Shown here piece by piece: positions 44,758 through 57,949 of a stretch of 64,000 nucleotides of DNA. Numbering within the stretch: the first letter of the stretch is position 1; every line of letters begins with the position of its first letter. The notes beneath the pieces were generated by a model. That model searched no databases, was not told the DNA's origin, and worked only from the letters and a program-made list of their open reading frames with translations. Origin of the DNA: Nocardioides aromaticivorans (GTDB lineage Bacteria; Actinomycetota; Actinomycetes; Propionibacteriales; Nocardioidaceae); the NCBI RefSeq assembly GCF_013408525.1, contig NZ_JACBZM010000001.1, forward strand, positions 682,001 through 746,000, given 5' to 3'. A program made the position numbers and the translations under genes.

Positions 44758-44967
44758 GACGGTCGGCGCGCGCAACGACGCCTCCCTGCGCCTCCGGTCG
44801 CTCGTTCCTCGCTCCCTCCGGCTCCGGGCCGGCGTCGTCCCGCGACTTGCCGACCCCCTCGAGTGGGCACGCAGGCGCCGCGCAGCGGGCGAGCGAAGCG
44901 AGCTCCTTGACGCCGGGGGCCGGTCGACTACGCGCGCGGCCGCCCGACACCAACCCCGCAACAGCCC

Positions 44968-46059
44968 TCAGGTGAGGTCGGCGCGACCCTGGTCCTTCAA
45001 CGCCGCCACGACGGCCTTGACCTCCTGGGCCCGGGCCCGGGTGGTGACGAGCAGGGCGTCCGGGGTGTCGACGACGACGACGTCGTCGAGGCCGATGACG
45101 GCCACCACGCGGCCGGAGCCCGGCACCACGATGCCGGAGGCGCCGCGCAGCTGTACGAGCGACTCGTCACCGAGGACGGTGCACTCCTCCTGCTCGCCGA
45201 GCAGGGTGGCCAGTGAGTCGAAGTCGCCGATGTCGTCCCAGCCGAACGAGCCGGGCACCGTCGCCACCCGGCCGGCGGCCGCCGCGGGCTCGGCGATGGC
45301 GTGGTCGATCGCGATCCGCGGCAGCTTCTCCCACAGCTCCGTGAGGCGCTCGGGCTCGGCGGCGATCGCGCGCAGGTTCGCGGCGAACTCCGGGTCTTGC
45401 TCGCCGAGGAGGTCCAGCAGGACGGACGGCCGGACGACGAACATGCCGGCGTTCCAGCGGTAGCGACCGGTCGCGAGGTACTCCTCGGCGACCGACACCG
45501 ACGGCTTCTCCACGAACTCGACGACCCGGCGCACCGACGGGTGGCCGTCGAGCGCGTCGCCCTGGTGGACGTACCCGAACGCGGAGGAGGCGAAGGTGGG
45601 CTCGATGCCGATCGTCACCAGCCAGCCGTCGCGAGCGGCCGCGACCGCGTCCGCCACGGCGGCGTGGAAGCCCGCGTCGTCGGCGATCACGTGGTCGGCG
45701 GCGAAGGAGCCCATCACCTCCGCGCCACGGCGCTCGAGGACCGCGGCCGCGAGGCCGATGGCCGCCATCGAGTCGCGCGCCGACGGCTCGGCCAGCACGC
45801 CGTCGTCGGGCAGCTGGTGCAGCTGGCGTCGTACGGCGTCGCGGTGGGCGGCGCCGGTGACGACGAGGACCCGGTCACCGACGATCGGCGAGAGCCGGTC
45901 GTGGGTCTGCTCGAGCAGGGTCCGGCCGGAGCCGGTGAGGTCGTGGAGGAACTTCGGCGAGCCGGAGCGGGACAGCGGCCAGAGCCGCGTGCCGGCACCC
46001 CCCGCGGGGACCACGGCCCAGAAGCCGGGGATCTCGTCAGCGACCATGCGCGGCACCAT
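44968..46059 (-). CDS. manC: Mannose-1-phosphate guanylyltransferase
   Basis: A 363-residue nucleotidyltransferase making GDP-mannose. It shows the pyrophosphorylase signature WAVVPAGGAGTRLWPLSRSG followed by SPKFL, then SFAADHVI, the FVEKPS motif (VEFVEKPSVSVAEEYLATG) and RWNAGMFVVR. There is no fused isomerase domain. ATG 46059 or 46047 could start it; the first has GGAG about 9 nt upstream. With phosphomannomutase it completes the route from mannose-6-phosphate to GDP-mannose. Confidence 0.93.
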   Translation of the reverse strand: MVPRMVADEIPGFWAVVPAGGAGTRLWPLSRSGSPKFLHDLTGSGRTLLEQTHDRLSPIVGDRVLVVTGAAHRDAVRRQLHQLPDDGVLAEPSARDSMAAIGLAAAVLERRGAEVMGSFAADHVIADDAGFHAAVADAVAAARDGWLVTIGIEPTFASSAFGYVHQGDALDGHPSVRRVVEFVEKPSVSVAEEYLATGRYRWNAGMFVVRPSVLLDLLGEQDPEFAANLRAIAAEPERLTELWEKLPRIAIDHAIAEPAAAAGRVATVPGSFGWDDIGDFDSLATLLGEQEECTVLGDESLVQLRGASGIVVPGSGRVVAVIGLDDVVVVDTPDALLVTTRARAQEVKAVVAALKDQGRADLT

Positions 46060-46072
46060 ATCTGCGGTCTCC

Positions 46073-46078
46073 TATCCT
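46073..46078 (+). promoter_or_regulatory. -10 element of the TIGR03089 gene
   Basis: TATCCT lies exactly 6 nt before the GTG at 46085. No Shine-Dalgarno is present, so the mRNA is probably leaderless. The manC start is 25 nt away on the other strand. Confidence 0.45.
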
Positions 46079-46084
46079 CGGGAC

Positions 46085-46840
46085 GTGAGCCCCGGAACGC
46101 CGACCACCTTCGCCGACGTCCTCGCGACCCGGCTCCGCAACGACCCGGGCCAGCCGCTGGTCACGTTCTACGACAACGCGACCGGCGAGCGGGTCGAGCT
46201 GTCGGTGACCACCTGGGCCAACTGGGTCGCGAAGGCGGGCTCGCTGCTCGTCGACGAGCTGGGCCTGGAGCGCGGCGACCGGCTCGGCATCGACCTGCCG
46301 CCGCACTGGCTCGGCACCGTCTTCCTGGGCGCCGCCTGGAGCGCTGGGCTGGTCGTCGTCCCCGCGCCCGAGCCCGGTACGACGGACCTCGCCGCCGTGG
46401 TCTGCGGACCCGACAGCGTCGCGGCGTGGGCCGCGCAGGCGCCGGGCACGGAGGTGCTGGCCTGCGCGCTGCTGCCGCTCGGTGTCCGGTTCAAGGAGCC
46501 GCTCCCCGCCAGGGTGCACGACGTCGGCGTCGAGATCTGGTCCCAGCCGGACGCCTTCACGCCGTGGGACCCGCCGACCGGTGACGACGTGGCGATCGCG
46601 CCGGACGTCCACCAGGCCGAGCTGTGGAGGGAGGCAGCCGCCGGCACGATGGTCGGCGGCGGCCGCCTCCTCTCGGTGGCGAACCCCGTCACGGAGCCCG
46701 TCACCTTCTGCGAACCGCTCACCCAGGGCGGTTCGCTCGTCCTGGTCGCCCGGGCCGAGCAGCCGGCGCTCGAGGCGGCGTACACCGCCGAGCGCGCAAC
46801 CGCTCGCTTCCCTGCCCAGAGCGACCAGGACAAGATCTAG
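46085..46840 (+). CDS. TIGR03089 family protein
   Basis: A 251-residue protein resembling the N-terminal half of AMP-binding enzymes: TTFADVLATRLRNDPGQPLV, then SVTTWANWVAKAGSLLVDEL and LGLERGDRLGIDLPPHWLGT. It lacks the ATP loop and C-terminal domain of true ligases. It matches the actinobacterial family TIGR03089, whose function is unknown. Its stop overlaps the convergent amidase gene by 4 nt. Confidence 0.85.
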   Translation: MSPGTPTTFADVLATRLRNDPGQPLVTFYDNATGERVELSVTTWANWVAKAGSLLVDELGLERGDRLGIDLPPHWLGTVFLGAAWSAGLVVVPAPEPGTTDLAAVVCGPDSVAAWAAQAPGTEVLACALLPLGVRFKEPLPARVHDVGVEIWSQPDAFTPWDPPTGDDVAIAPDVHQAELWREAAAGTMVGGGRLLSVANPVTEPVTFCEPLTQGGSLVLVARAEQPALEAAYTAERATARFPAQSDQDKI

Positions 46841-48969
46841 CCCGCCAGGTCGTACCCCGCCTTCTTGCCGATGAGCGCCGGCTCGCGAAGCCCGGCAGCG
46901 GTGCCGCGGATCCAGTACACGTTGTCGCTGGTCGCGTTGCGGGCGAGGATGTCGGTGTGCCCGTCGCCGTCGACGCTGGACACCCCGAGGAACCAGTCGT
47001 AGCCGGTGGCGGTCTGCACGAGCGTCTTGCTCGATGTCCAGCCGCCCGGGCCGTTGCCGTAGTACATGGTGAGCTTGCCGCCCTGGCGCACCAGGCTGTC
47101 GGGCGCGCCGTCGGCGGCGTTCCAGCGGCCGACGCCGATCTGGACCCCGCCGGCGACAGCGGCGTACGCCGGGTAGCTCGACTTGAACCCGTTCATACCC
47201 TGGCCGGGGTAGATCCGCATGACCCCGTTGACCGGCTGGCCCATCAGGTCCGGCCACCCGTCGCCCGTCATGTCGCCGACCGGTGCCAGCAGGCCGATCC
47301 GTCCGGCGTTGGACATCAGGGTCTTCGGCGCGGCCAGCTTGCCGCCGCCCAGGCCCCGGTAGATGACCAGCATGTTGTCGCTGGAGCGGATGCCGAGGAC
47401 GTCGACGTAGCCGTCGCGGTTCCAGTCCCCCGCCTTCCAGATCTTCTTCAGGCCCTTGAAGCTCTGGCCGGTGTCGATGGCGCTGCTGAACGCGTAGCCG
47501 GAGCCGCTCGCCCGGATCGGGAGCACGAAGCCGCGTCCGTCGGAGGCACGCCTCGCCACGATGTCGGGCTGCTGGACGCCCACCATGTTCGACTCGAGGT
47601 TGCGCCCGGTCCAGCTGGCCTGCAGCGCGGCGGCCTTCTTCCGGATCGTCGGGATCTGGGCGTAGAGGTAGCGGCCCGGGCAGGCGGTGGACCCGGCGTC
47701 GCGGTGGCCGTTGATGGCCTGGAAGGTCGAGCTGCCGACCCGCTGCGAGGTGCTCGCGGCGCGCACGCCGTGCAGCGACAGCTTCCACGCGAAGAGCTGG
47801 GCGTACGCCGTGACCATGGCGCTGCTGGGCTGGGCGGTGTCGTAGTTGCCGATCGCGGACATCGCGAAGGAGTACTGGTTGTAGCCCTGCGTGTGGGCAC
47901 CGACGACGGGACGGTCGACGCCGCCGTACCGGCCCTCCCAGATCCGGCCGAACTTGTCGACCAGGAAGTTGTAGCCGATGTCGCTCCAGCCGCGGGTGCG
48001 CACGTGGTAGCTGTAGATCCCGCGGATGATGCCGGGCACCTCGGCGGAGGTGTAGTTGTTGGCGTTCACCGTGTGGTGGACGAAGCCCGCGTGGACCTCG
48101 TAGTAGCTGAGCGAGGGCTTGTCGCGGATGCGCTCGTCGGCGCCCCACTGGGCCCGGGAGTAGATCTTCGGCTTCGGCGTGAAGGCGCCGGCCTGCAGGG
48201 ACAGGTCGTCACCGCCGGTCCCGGTGCCGTCGGTCGGGTCGGGCTCCTCGGCCGGCGGCACGTCGGTGGAGCCGTCGGTCGCGAGCTTCGCCGTGTCGAT
48301 CGCCGGCTGCTCCTTGGCGGTGGTGGAGGCCTTGCCCGGGTCGATCACGGCGAGCTTCATGTCGGCCGGCGCGGCATCCTCGGTCGTGACCTTCACCTGG
48401 ACGGCGTCGACGTCGCCCACCAGCAGCGCGTCGGTGCCGGGGCGGGCGTGCTTGCCCTCCTCGGTACGCGGGTCCGGTCCGTGCTCGTCGTGGTACTCAG
48501 CGGCCGTCCAGCCCGACCACGTGTTCCCCGTGCGGGTGCGCACCTGGATGTCGATCGCGTCGTCGTCGAGCCGCGTGCCCGGCGCCCAGGTGACCCCGAC
48601 CGTGCCGTACCCGTCGACCGGCACCACGTCGCTGTCGATGACCTGCTCGCCCTTGACGCTCGCCTGCTTCGCGACCCGCAGCGACGCGCGGACCTTCGCC
48701 GACGCCGACTTCCCCTTCGGCGTCGTCAGCGCGTACTGGTCGACCTCGGACTCGACCGCCTTCGTCGGCACCTCGACCGGCGCGGACTGCAGCGCGACCT
48801 CGGACGGTACGACGTCGACGGGCTGCGCCGGCCGGACGTCCATCGTCACGGTGCGGGCCGCAGGCGTCAGCACGGCGACCACGACGGCCAGCGCGAGCAG
48901 CTGCTGGCTGAGGGTCACGAACCTCAGCCGATGGCCCTTGTCAGGGGTCTCCGGGATGTAGCTCGACAT
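46837..48969 (-). CDS. Secreted N-acetylmuramoyl-L-alanine amidase with FG-GAP repeats
   Basis: A 710-residue secreted protein. A signal or anchor helix (about 23-40) precedes a spacer (to about 270) and a PGRP-type amidase domain that begins YSRAQWGADERIRDK. Zinc ligands are likely in FVHHTVNANNY and in GHRDAGSTACPG. The last 250 residues form FG-GAP/VCBS-like repeats (GDWNRDGYVDVLG, GDMTGDGWPDLMG, VDGDGHTDILA), probably a beta-propeller binding wall glycans and Ca2+. GGAG precedes the ATG by 9 nt. It may be a target of MtrA. Confidence 0.92.
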   Translation of the reverse strand: MSSYIPETPDKGHRLRFVTLSQQLLALAVVVAVLTPAARTVTMDVRPAQPVDVVPSEVALQSAPVEVPTKAVESEVDQYALTTPKGKSASAKVRASLRVAKQASVKGEQVIDSDVVPVDGYGTVGVTWAPGTRLDDDAIDIQVRTRTGNTWSGWTAAEYHDEHGPDPRTEEGKHARPGTDALLVGDVDAVQVKVTTEDAAPADMKLAVIDPGKASTTAKEQPAIDTAKLATDGSTDVPPAEEPDPTDGTGTGGDDLSLQAGAFTPKPKIYSRAQWGADERIRDKPSLSYYEVHAGFVHHTVNANNYTSAEVPGIIRGIYSYHVRTRGWSDIGYNFLVDKFGRIWEGRYGGVDRPVVGAHTQGYNQYSFAMSAIGNYDTAQPSSAMVTAYAQLFAWKLSLHGVRAASTSQRVGSSTFQAINGHRDAGSTACPGRYLYAQIPTIRKKAAALQASWTGRNLESNMVGVQQPDIVARRASDGRGFVLPIRASGSGYAFSSAIDTGQSFKGLKKIWKAGDWNRDGYVDVLGIRSSDNMLVIYRGLGGGKLAAPKTLMSNAGRIGLLAPVGDMTGDGWPDLMGQPVNGVMRIYPGQGMNGFKSSYPAYAAVAGGVQIGVGRWNAADGAPDSLVRQGGKLTMYYGNGPGGWTSSKTLVQTATGYDWFLGVSSVDGDGHTDILARNATSDNVYWIRGTAAGLREPALIGKKAGYDLAG

Positions 48970-49305
48970 GGTTCTGCTCCAGACGTGTGTGCGGGGAAGT
49001 TGTCACACGAGTAGCAACTTTCACACGCGTCACACGAGTCTGTGAAGGTCTCGTGAGTAACTACAAGGATGTAATTTCCACTCGACACGCCGAGAGCAGC
49101 CAGATTGTCGAATCGGCGCTTCGGGGCGCTCCTTGAGGGGTGCGGACCGTTGCTCGTGGTCGGCCTCAGGCGGCCGCGCACGGTATCCGCCGTTCGCGAG
49201 TGCACCGATGGGGCACGAACTGCAGAGAAATCACCCTGCGGCATGCCGTTGTGCCCACTCGACGGGTCGGCGAGATCGCGGAGCACCGGACCATGCAGAG
49301 CCGGC
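48970..49305. other. Upstream region of the amidase gene with CACACG repeats
   Basis: GTCACACGAGT occurs at 49002-49012 and 49029-49039, with TCACACGCG (49021-49029) between. The region also has CACGAG...CTCGTG arms (about 49033-49054). It is less GC-rich than its surroundings, as expected for a regulated promoter. No coding gene is seen. Confidence 0.5.
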
Positions 49306-49342
49306 TTGCCGCCAGGCGGACGTCACCATCCGCCGGAGGCAA
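49306..49342 (-). repeat. 37-bp palindromic element, copy B
   Basis: TTGCCGCCAGGCGGA and TCCGCCGGAGGCAA flank CGTCACCA. It is the inverted, 35/37-identical counterpart of copy A. Relative to the nearest upstream gene (wzt) it lies after a hairpin, as copy A does after the DUF3105 gene. Confidence 0.75.
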
Positions 49343-49380
49343 CCGCGGCGCGGCAGCGCGGCGCCCCGCGCCGCAGGCGC

Positions 49381-49435
49381 GTCGATGCGCGCCCGCGGAC
49401 CGAGCGGAGCGAGCGTCCGTGCGGTGCGCATCGAC
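49381..49435 (-). terminator. Long hairpin downstream of wzt
   Basis: GTCGATGCGC (49381-49390) pairs with GCGCATCGAC (49426-49435), with a further inner GGAC/GTCC stem. It starts 25 nt after the wzt stop and probably terminates the wzm-wzt transcript. Confidence 0.5.
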
Positions 49436-49459
49436 CGGCGACGCGCTCGCGCGATCAAC

Positions 49460-50239
49460 TCAGATGTCGTTGCCCATCTCGTCGTCCGTCAGCTCGACCT
49501 CGTTGTCGGTGTCGGGCGTGTCGTACTCGAGGTAGTGGATGGCGGCCTTGGGGTCGCCGTCGAAGCCGAGCTTGCCCTTCTCGAGGACGAGGACGCGGCT
49601 GCACATGCGCTCGACGGACGCCGGCGAGTGGCTGACGTAGACGAGGGTGCGGCCGGAGTCGCGGATCTCGAGCATCTTCTTCATGCACTTGCTGCGGAAG
49701 GGCTTGTCACCGACGGCGAGGACCTCGTCGGCGAGGAAGATGTCGGAGTCGACGTGGATGGCGACCGCGAAGCCGAGGCGGGCGCGCTGGCCGGACGAGT
49801 AGTGCCCGACGGGCGCCTCGAGGGTGCGGCCCAGGTCGGCGAAGGCGACGATGTCGTCGTACTTGCGCTTGAGCTCCTTCTCGCTCATGCCGAGGATCGC
49901 GGCGTTGAGGACGAGGTTCTCCGAGCCGCTCAGCTGCGGGTGGAAGCCGGCGCCGGTGGCGATCAGGCCGGCGATCCGGCCGCGGGTCAGCAGGGTGCCC
50001 TCGTCGGGGCGCATGACGCCGTTGATCAGCTTGAGCAGCGTGGACTTGCCGGAGCCGTTGAGGCCCATCAGGCCGATCGACTCCCCCTCCTCGATCTTGA
50101 AGGAGACGTCCTCGATGGCGTTGAACTTGTCGCTGGTCTTGACCCCGCGCGCCTTGGCGACCGTGACCTCCTTGAAGGTCCGGTGGTAGCGCAGCGTGAA
50201 CTCCTTGGTGATGTTCTCCGCGACGATCGAGACGGCCAT
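49460..50239 (-). CDS. wzt: ABC transporter ATPase for surface polysaccharide export
   Basis: A 259-residue ATPase. The Walker A motif is GLNGSGKST (59-67), the signature SSGQRARL begins at 148, and Walker B ends in D171-E172 (IFLADEVLAVGD). The sequence FNAIEDVSFKIEEGESIGLM is typical of the Wzt/TagH/RfbE group. There is no C-terminal carbohydrate-binding domain, matching the mycobacterial galactan exporter Rv3781 rather than E. coli Wzt. ATG 50239 lies 1 nt after the permease stop. Confidence 0.92.
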   Translation of the reverse strand: MAVSIVAENITKEFTLRYHRTFKEVTVAKARGVKTSDKFNAIEDVSFKIEEGESIGLMGLNGSGKSTLLKLINGVMRPDEGTLLTRGRIAGLIATGAGFHPQLSGSENLVLNAAILGMSEKELKRKYDDIVAFADLGRTLEAPVGHYSSGQRARLGFAVAIHVDSDIFLADEVLAVGDKPFRSKCMKKMLEIRDSGRTLVYVSHSPASVERMCSRVLVLEKGKLGFDGDPKAAIHYLEYDTPDTDNEVELTDDEMGNDI

Positions 50240-50240
50240 G

Positions 50241-51135
50241 TCAGAGACGCTCCGGGATCTTGTTCTCGAGGCGGGTGAAGACCCACTGGGAGAAGGCGAG
50301 GATGACCAGGCACGCCAGGAGCGCGAGCACACCGTGGGTGATCAGGTGGTCGGGCATGATCTGGGTGCCCTCCGCCTTGAGCCTCGCGTGGTCGGCATCG
50401 GTCAGGGTCGGGTACCAGAACGCGCGCTGGAAGAGCACGACGGCGTCGGCCAGCGGGTTGAGCAGGTAGTACTCGGCGAAGCGCCCGAACCGGTCGTGGA
50501 CGATCGCGTAGGGGTACATCATCGGCACGCCGAAGCGGACGAAGTTCGTCAGCACGTTGACGATATTGCCGAAGTCGCGGAAGAAGACGTTGGCGGCGCT
50601 GAAGAGCAGCGCGCCGGACAGGCCGATCGCCGCGATGATGAGCAGCGCGAGCACGAGGCAGGCCACCCCGACGAGGTCGGGCGACCAGCCGCTGAAGAGG
50701 CAGGCAACGAGCAGGACGACGACCTGCGGGCCGACGTGGTAGAGCGAGACGAGCATCGTGGCGACCGGGAACATCTCCCGGGGCACGGCCATCTTCACCA
50801 CCAGCGCCTTGTTGCGCATGATCGAGCGCGTCCCGGCGTTGAAGGTCTCGTTGAAGAAGTGGACGAGGATCAGCCCGGCGAACAGGTGGATCGGGAAGTT
50901 CGGGACGTCCTTGTGGAGCTGGAACAGCACCCCGATGACGAACCAGTAGATGAAGAACTGGGTCAGCGGGTTGATGTAGGACCAGAGCAGCCCCAGGAAC
51001 GAGCCCTGGTAGCGCGCACTGATCTCCCGGCGCACCAGCAGCTTGAGGACGTAGCGCTGCTTGAAGACGGCGAACAGGCCGCTCTCGGGCGCGGGCGGAC
51101 GGAGCGGGACCTCCTCGGCCGCCGTCGTGACGGCC

Positions 51136-51143
<8 letters not shown>
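50241..51143 (-). CDS. wzm: ABC-2 type permease for surface polysaccharide export
   Basis: A 300-residue permease with six membrane helices. It starts MSEAVTTAAEEVPLRPPAPE and contains RREISARYQGSFLGLLWSYI and NPLTQFFIYWFVIGVLFQ, diagnostic for the Wzm/TagG family. With Wzt it should flip an undecaprenyl- or decaprenyl-linked galactofuranan. ATG 51143 overlaps the glfT2 stop by 8 nt, indicating coupling. Confidence 0.93.
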
Positions 51144-55584
<4,441 letters not shown>

Positions 55585-56382
55585 GCAGCACCACCACGAG
55601 CGCGACCAGCCACGGCTTGAGCCGGACCAGCACGTTCTCGCCGTACCGGAAGTGCACGACGAAGAGGTTGCGGTACATGTAGTAGCCCTTCCAGCCGGCC
55701 AGGTCGTGCTGCTGGTCGAAGGAGAGCTGGCGGACGAGCACGGCGTCGCGCACCGCGCGGATCGGGAAGCCGGCGCGCCGGGCGCGGATCGCGAAGTCCA
55801 CGTCGTCGTAGAAGATGAAGTACGACGGGTCGGGCAGCCCGATCCGCTCGACGACCTCGCGGCGGACGAGGAAGCCCTCGAAGGCGACGTTCTCGACCTC
55901 GACGGTCGCGGGCATGTCGGCGCGGGTGGCCCAGGTCGAGTCGATGCTCGCCGTCTTCGGCCGGATCGCGAGCGGGTTGCGCAGGTCGAAGCGGACGGCG
56001 GACTTCTCCACGAGCGCGCCGGTGAGGTCCTCGCGGACTGCGATCAGGCAGGAGCCGTCGGCCTCGAGCAGCCGGGTGAGGCAGTCGGGGGCCGGGACGA
56101 CGTCGTCGTCCATCAGCCACATCACGTCGAAGCCCTTGTCGTAGGCGGTCTTCAACCCGAGGTGGAAGCCACCGGCACCGCCGAGGTTCTCCGTCGTGTG
56201 GATCGCCACCAGCCCGGGCAGGGTGCTGCGCTCGAGCACCTCGCGGGTGTGGTCGGTGCTGGCGTTGTTGACGACGAACACCGCGTCGGGCGCCCGGTCC
56301 AGGCCGCCGAGGCCCGCGAGCATCCGCTCGAGGAGGTCGGCGCGGTTGAACGTGACGACGACGACCGCGACCTGCGCGGCAC

Positions 56383-57291
56383 TCATCGCAGGTACCTCCG
56401 GTGACCGCTGAAGTCGCCCCGCAGCCCTGCCGCCGCCGCTCGGGCGCTCAGCGGGATCCGCGCCGGCTGCGGCTTCGTGAACAGGTAGAACCACACCGTC
56501 TTCAGCCAGAAGAGCAGCACGTGCACCCAGCCTCGGTAGGCCCGCAGGTTGAGGGTGTTGTTGCGCGCCATGCAGTAGTGCTTGAGGTCGCTGGGCGTGT
56601 GGTTGTACGTCGTCCGCCCGAACATCATCGGCGTCCCGAGGTCGTCGGTGGCCGGGTGCAGGAAGTGGGCGTCGACGACGGTCGCGATCCGGGCGCCGGC
56701 CCGCTCCGCGCGCCAGAGGTACTCGACGTCGTCGCCCCAGATGAAGAACTCCTCGCGCGGCAGCCCGATCCGCTCCACGAGGTCGCGGGTCACCAGCACG
56801 CCGTTGAACGGGATCACGACGTCGTCGATCAGCCCGTCGCGGGCGGCGGCCTCGACCGCGGCCATCTCGTGCACGACGCGGGTGCCGCCGGGCAGCCGGA
56901 TCGGGAAGCACAGCCGCGACGGGTCCTGCTCGGCCAGCACGGCCGGCCCGCAGAACTCCAGGCCGTCGCGCTCCTGCCGCTCCAGCAGGAGCTCGAGGCA
57001 GTCCGGCGCCGGCAGGCCGTCGTCGTCCATCAGCCAGACCAGGTCGGCGCCCTCGCGCACGGCCCAGCCGAGTCCGTGGTGGAAGCCGCCCGCGCCACCG
57101 GTGTTGGTCGCGAGCGTCTCGTGCCGCACCAGGTCCTCGTCGAGACCGGCGAGCCACTCCCCCGTGCCGTCCGTCGAGGCGTTGTCGACCACCAGGATCC
57201 GCTCGAGGCCCGGGGTGGCGAGCAGCCGCGGCACGAGGCGCTGCAGCATCGCCAACCGGTTGAAGGTCACGACGACTGCCTGCACACGCAC
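56383..57291 (-). CDS. GT2 glycosyltransferase (GlfT1-like), first of pair
   Basis: A 302-residue transferase starting VRVQAVVVTFNRLAMLQRLV, with TNTGGAGGFHHGL, the metal motif WLMDDDGLPAPDCL, and FIWGDDVEYLWRAERAG. It is a close relative of the next gene, so the pair looks duplicated and specialised. It may add the first galactofuranose residues before GlfT2 elongates. The GTG start lies 7 nt after TAGGGT (57304 to 57299), a leaderless arrangement. Confidence 0.88.
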   Translation of the reverse strand: MRVQAVVVTFNRLAMLQRLVPRLLATPGLERILVVDNASTDGTGEWLAGLDEDLVRHETLATNTGGAGGFHHGLGWAVREGADLVWLMDDDGLPAPDCLELLLERQERDGLEFCGPAVLAEQDPSRLCFPIRLPGGTRVVHEMAAVEAAARDGLIDDVVIPFNGVLVTRDLVERIGLPREEFFIWGDDVEYLWRAERAGARIATVVDAHFLHPATDDLGTPMMFGRTTYNHTPSDLKHYCMARNNTLNLRAYRGWVHVLLFWLKTVWFYLFTKPQPARIPLSARAAAAGLRGDFSGHRRYLR

Positions 57292-57330
57292 GGAGCAGAC
57301 CCTACTGGCCGGAGCGCTCCCAGCCGGACT

Positions 57331-57732
57331 TCAGGACTCGTCGGGCAACTCGGTCAGCAATGCGTCCGGGTCGAGCCGCGGCGGCACGCTCGCCAGGGCC
57401 AGCTGGACGAGGGCCGTGCGGGCCTTGACCTCGACCGCGCGGCGCACCCGACCCTTGTCCTCCCCCAGCAGGCCGGCGACGACGTCGGCGACCACCTTGT
57501 CGTCGTACGACGGCCGGGTGCCGGGCTCGACGTCGATGTCGGGCAGGGCGACGAGGACCGGCAGGACCTGGTCGCCGAGCGCGTCGAGCATCTGGAAGCG
57601 GGCGTAGCGGTCCATCTCGGCCCACGCGGTCTCGACGTCGACGCCCTTGCGGCGCAGCTTGCGGTCGGAGGCCAGGAAGTGCTTCGCCGTCCCGGTCAGG
57701 GCCGCCGTCAGCTCGTGCTCGGTGAAGCGCAT
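57331..57732 (-). CDS. Conserved hypothetical protein
   Basis: A 133-residue protein beginning MRFTEHELTAALTGTAKHFL. It is helical and charged, without membrane segments or motifs I recognise; the DRKLRRKGVD stretch and a C-terminal Pro/Leu-rich end stand out. ATG 57732 has CAGGAG about 9 nt upstream. That ribosome-binding site lies inside the left arm of the inverted repeat at 57742-57756. The open frame upstream of 57732 runs through the repeat element and is not believed. Confidence 0.7.
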   Translation of the reverse strand: MRFTEHELTAALTGTAKHFLASDRKLRRKGVDVETAWAEMDRYARFQMLDALGDQVLPVLVALPDIDVEPGTRPSYDDKVVADVVAGLLGEDKGRVRRAVEVKARTALVQLALASVPPRLDPDALLTELPDES

Positions 57733-57741
57733 GGGCCCAGT

Positions 57742-57898
57742 CTCCTGTCTGCCGGAGGCGCGGGCATAGTCGGTGGTCATGGTGCGTGCATCGCAAGGCG
57801 GCTGTGTGACGCCAGACCGGGCGTCTTGCGAGCACGGCCAACGCAGCGAGGTGCGTGCCAGGGCCGCCGAATGGGACTGTGCATCCGGCAGACAGGAG
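57742..57898. repeat. 157-bp element with 15-bp terminal inverted repeats
   Basis: CTCCTGTCTGCCGGA (57742-57756) and its exact complement (57884-57898) bound the element. Inside are TCGCAAG/CTTGCGA (57791-57797, 57825-57831), nested GACGC/GCGTC arms (57808-57812, 57821-57825) and a repeated GTGCGTGC (57782-57789, 57851-57858). It has no coding gene and resembles a miniature repeat element or REPIN-like structure. Confidence 0.6.
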
Positions 57899-57949
57899 GC
57901 GGGTCTCTCCGATGCGGTCCCGGCGGCGGCCATGGCCTAGCGTGGAGGT

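Larger units (their letters stand above)
44667..44967. other. Repeat-rich intergenic region between DUF3105 gene and manC
   Basis: This 301-nt stretch has no coding gene. It carries a 9-bp-stem hairpin (44681-44707), a 37-bp palindromic element (44721-44757) shared with 49306-49342, and a 16-bp exact direct repeat GTCGCTCGTTCCTCGC at 44685-44700 and 44797-44812. Confidence 0.7.

Noticed and set aside
48924..49286. Open frame of about 120 codons upstream of the amidase on the minus strand
   Set aside because: It overlaps the amidase start and the promoter repeats, has atypical codon use and no recognisable domain.
57733..57933. N-terminal extension of the conserved hypothetical protein through the inverted-repeat element
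   Set aside because: The extension would be translated from the structured repeat and has atypical composition. The ATG at 57732 has a ribosome-binding site at proper distance.
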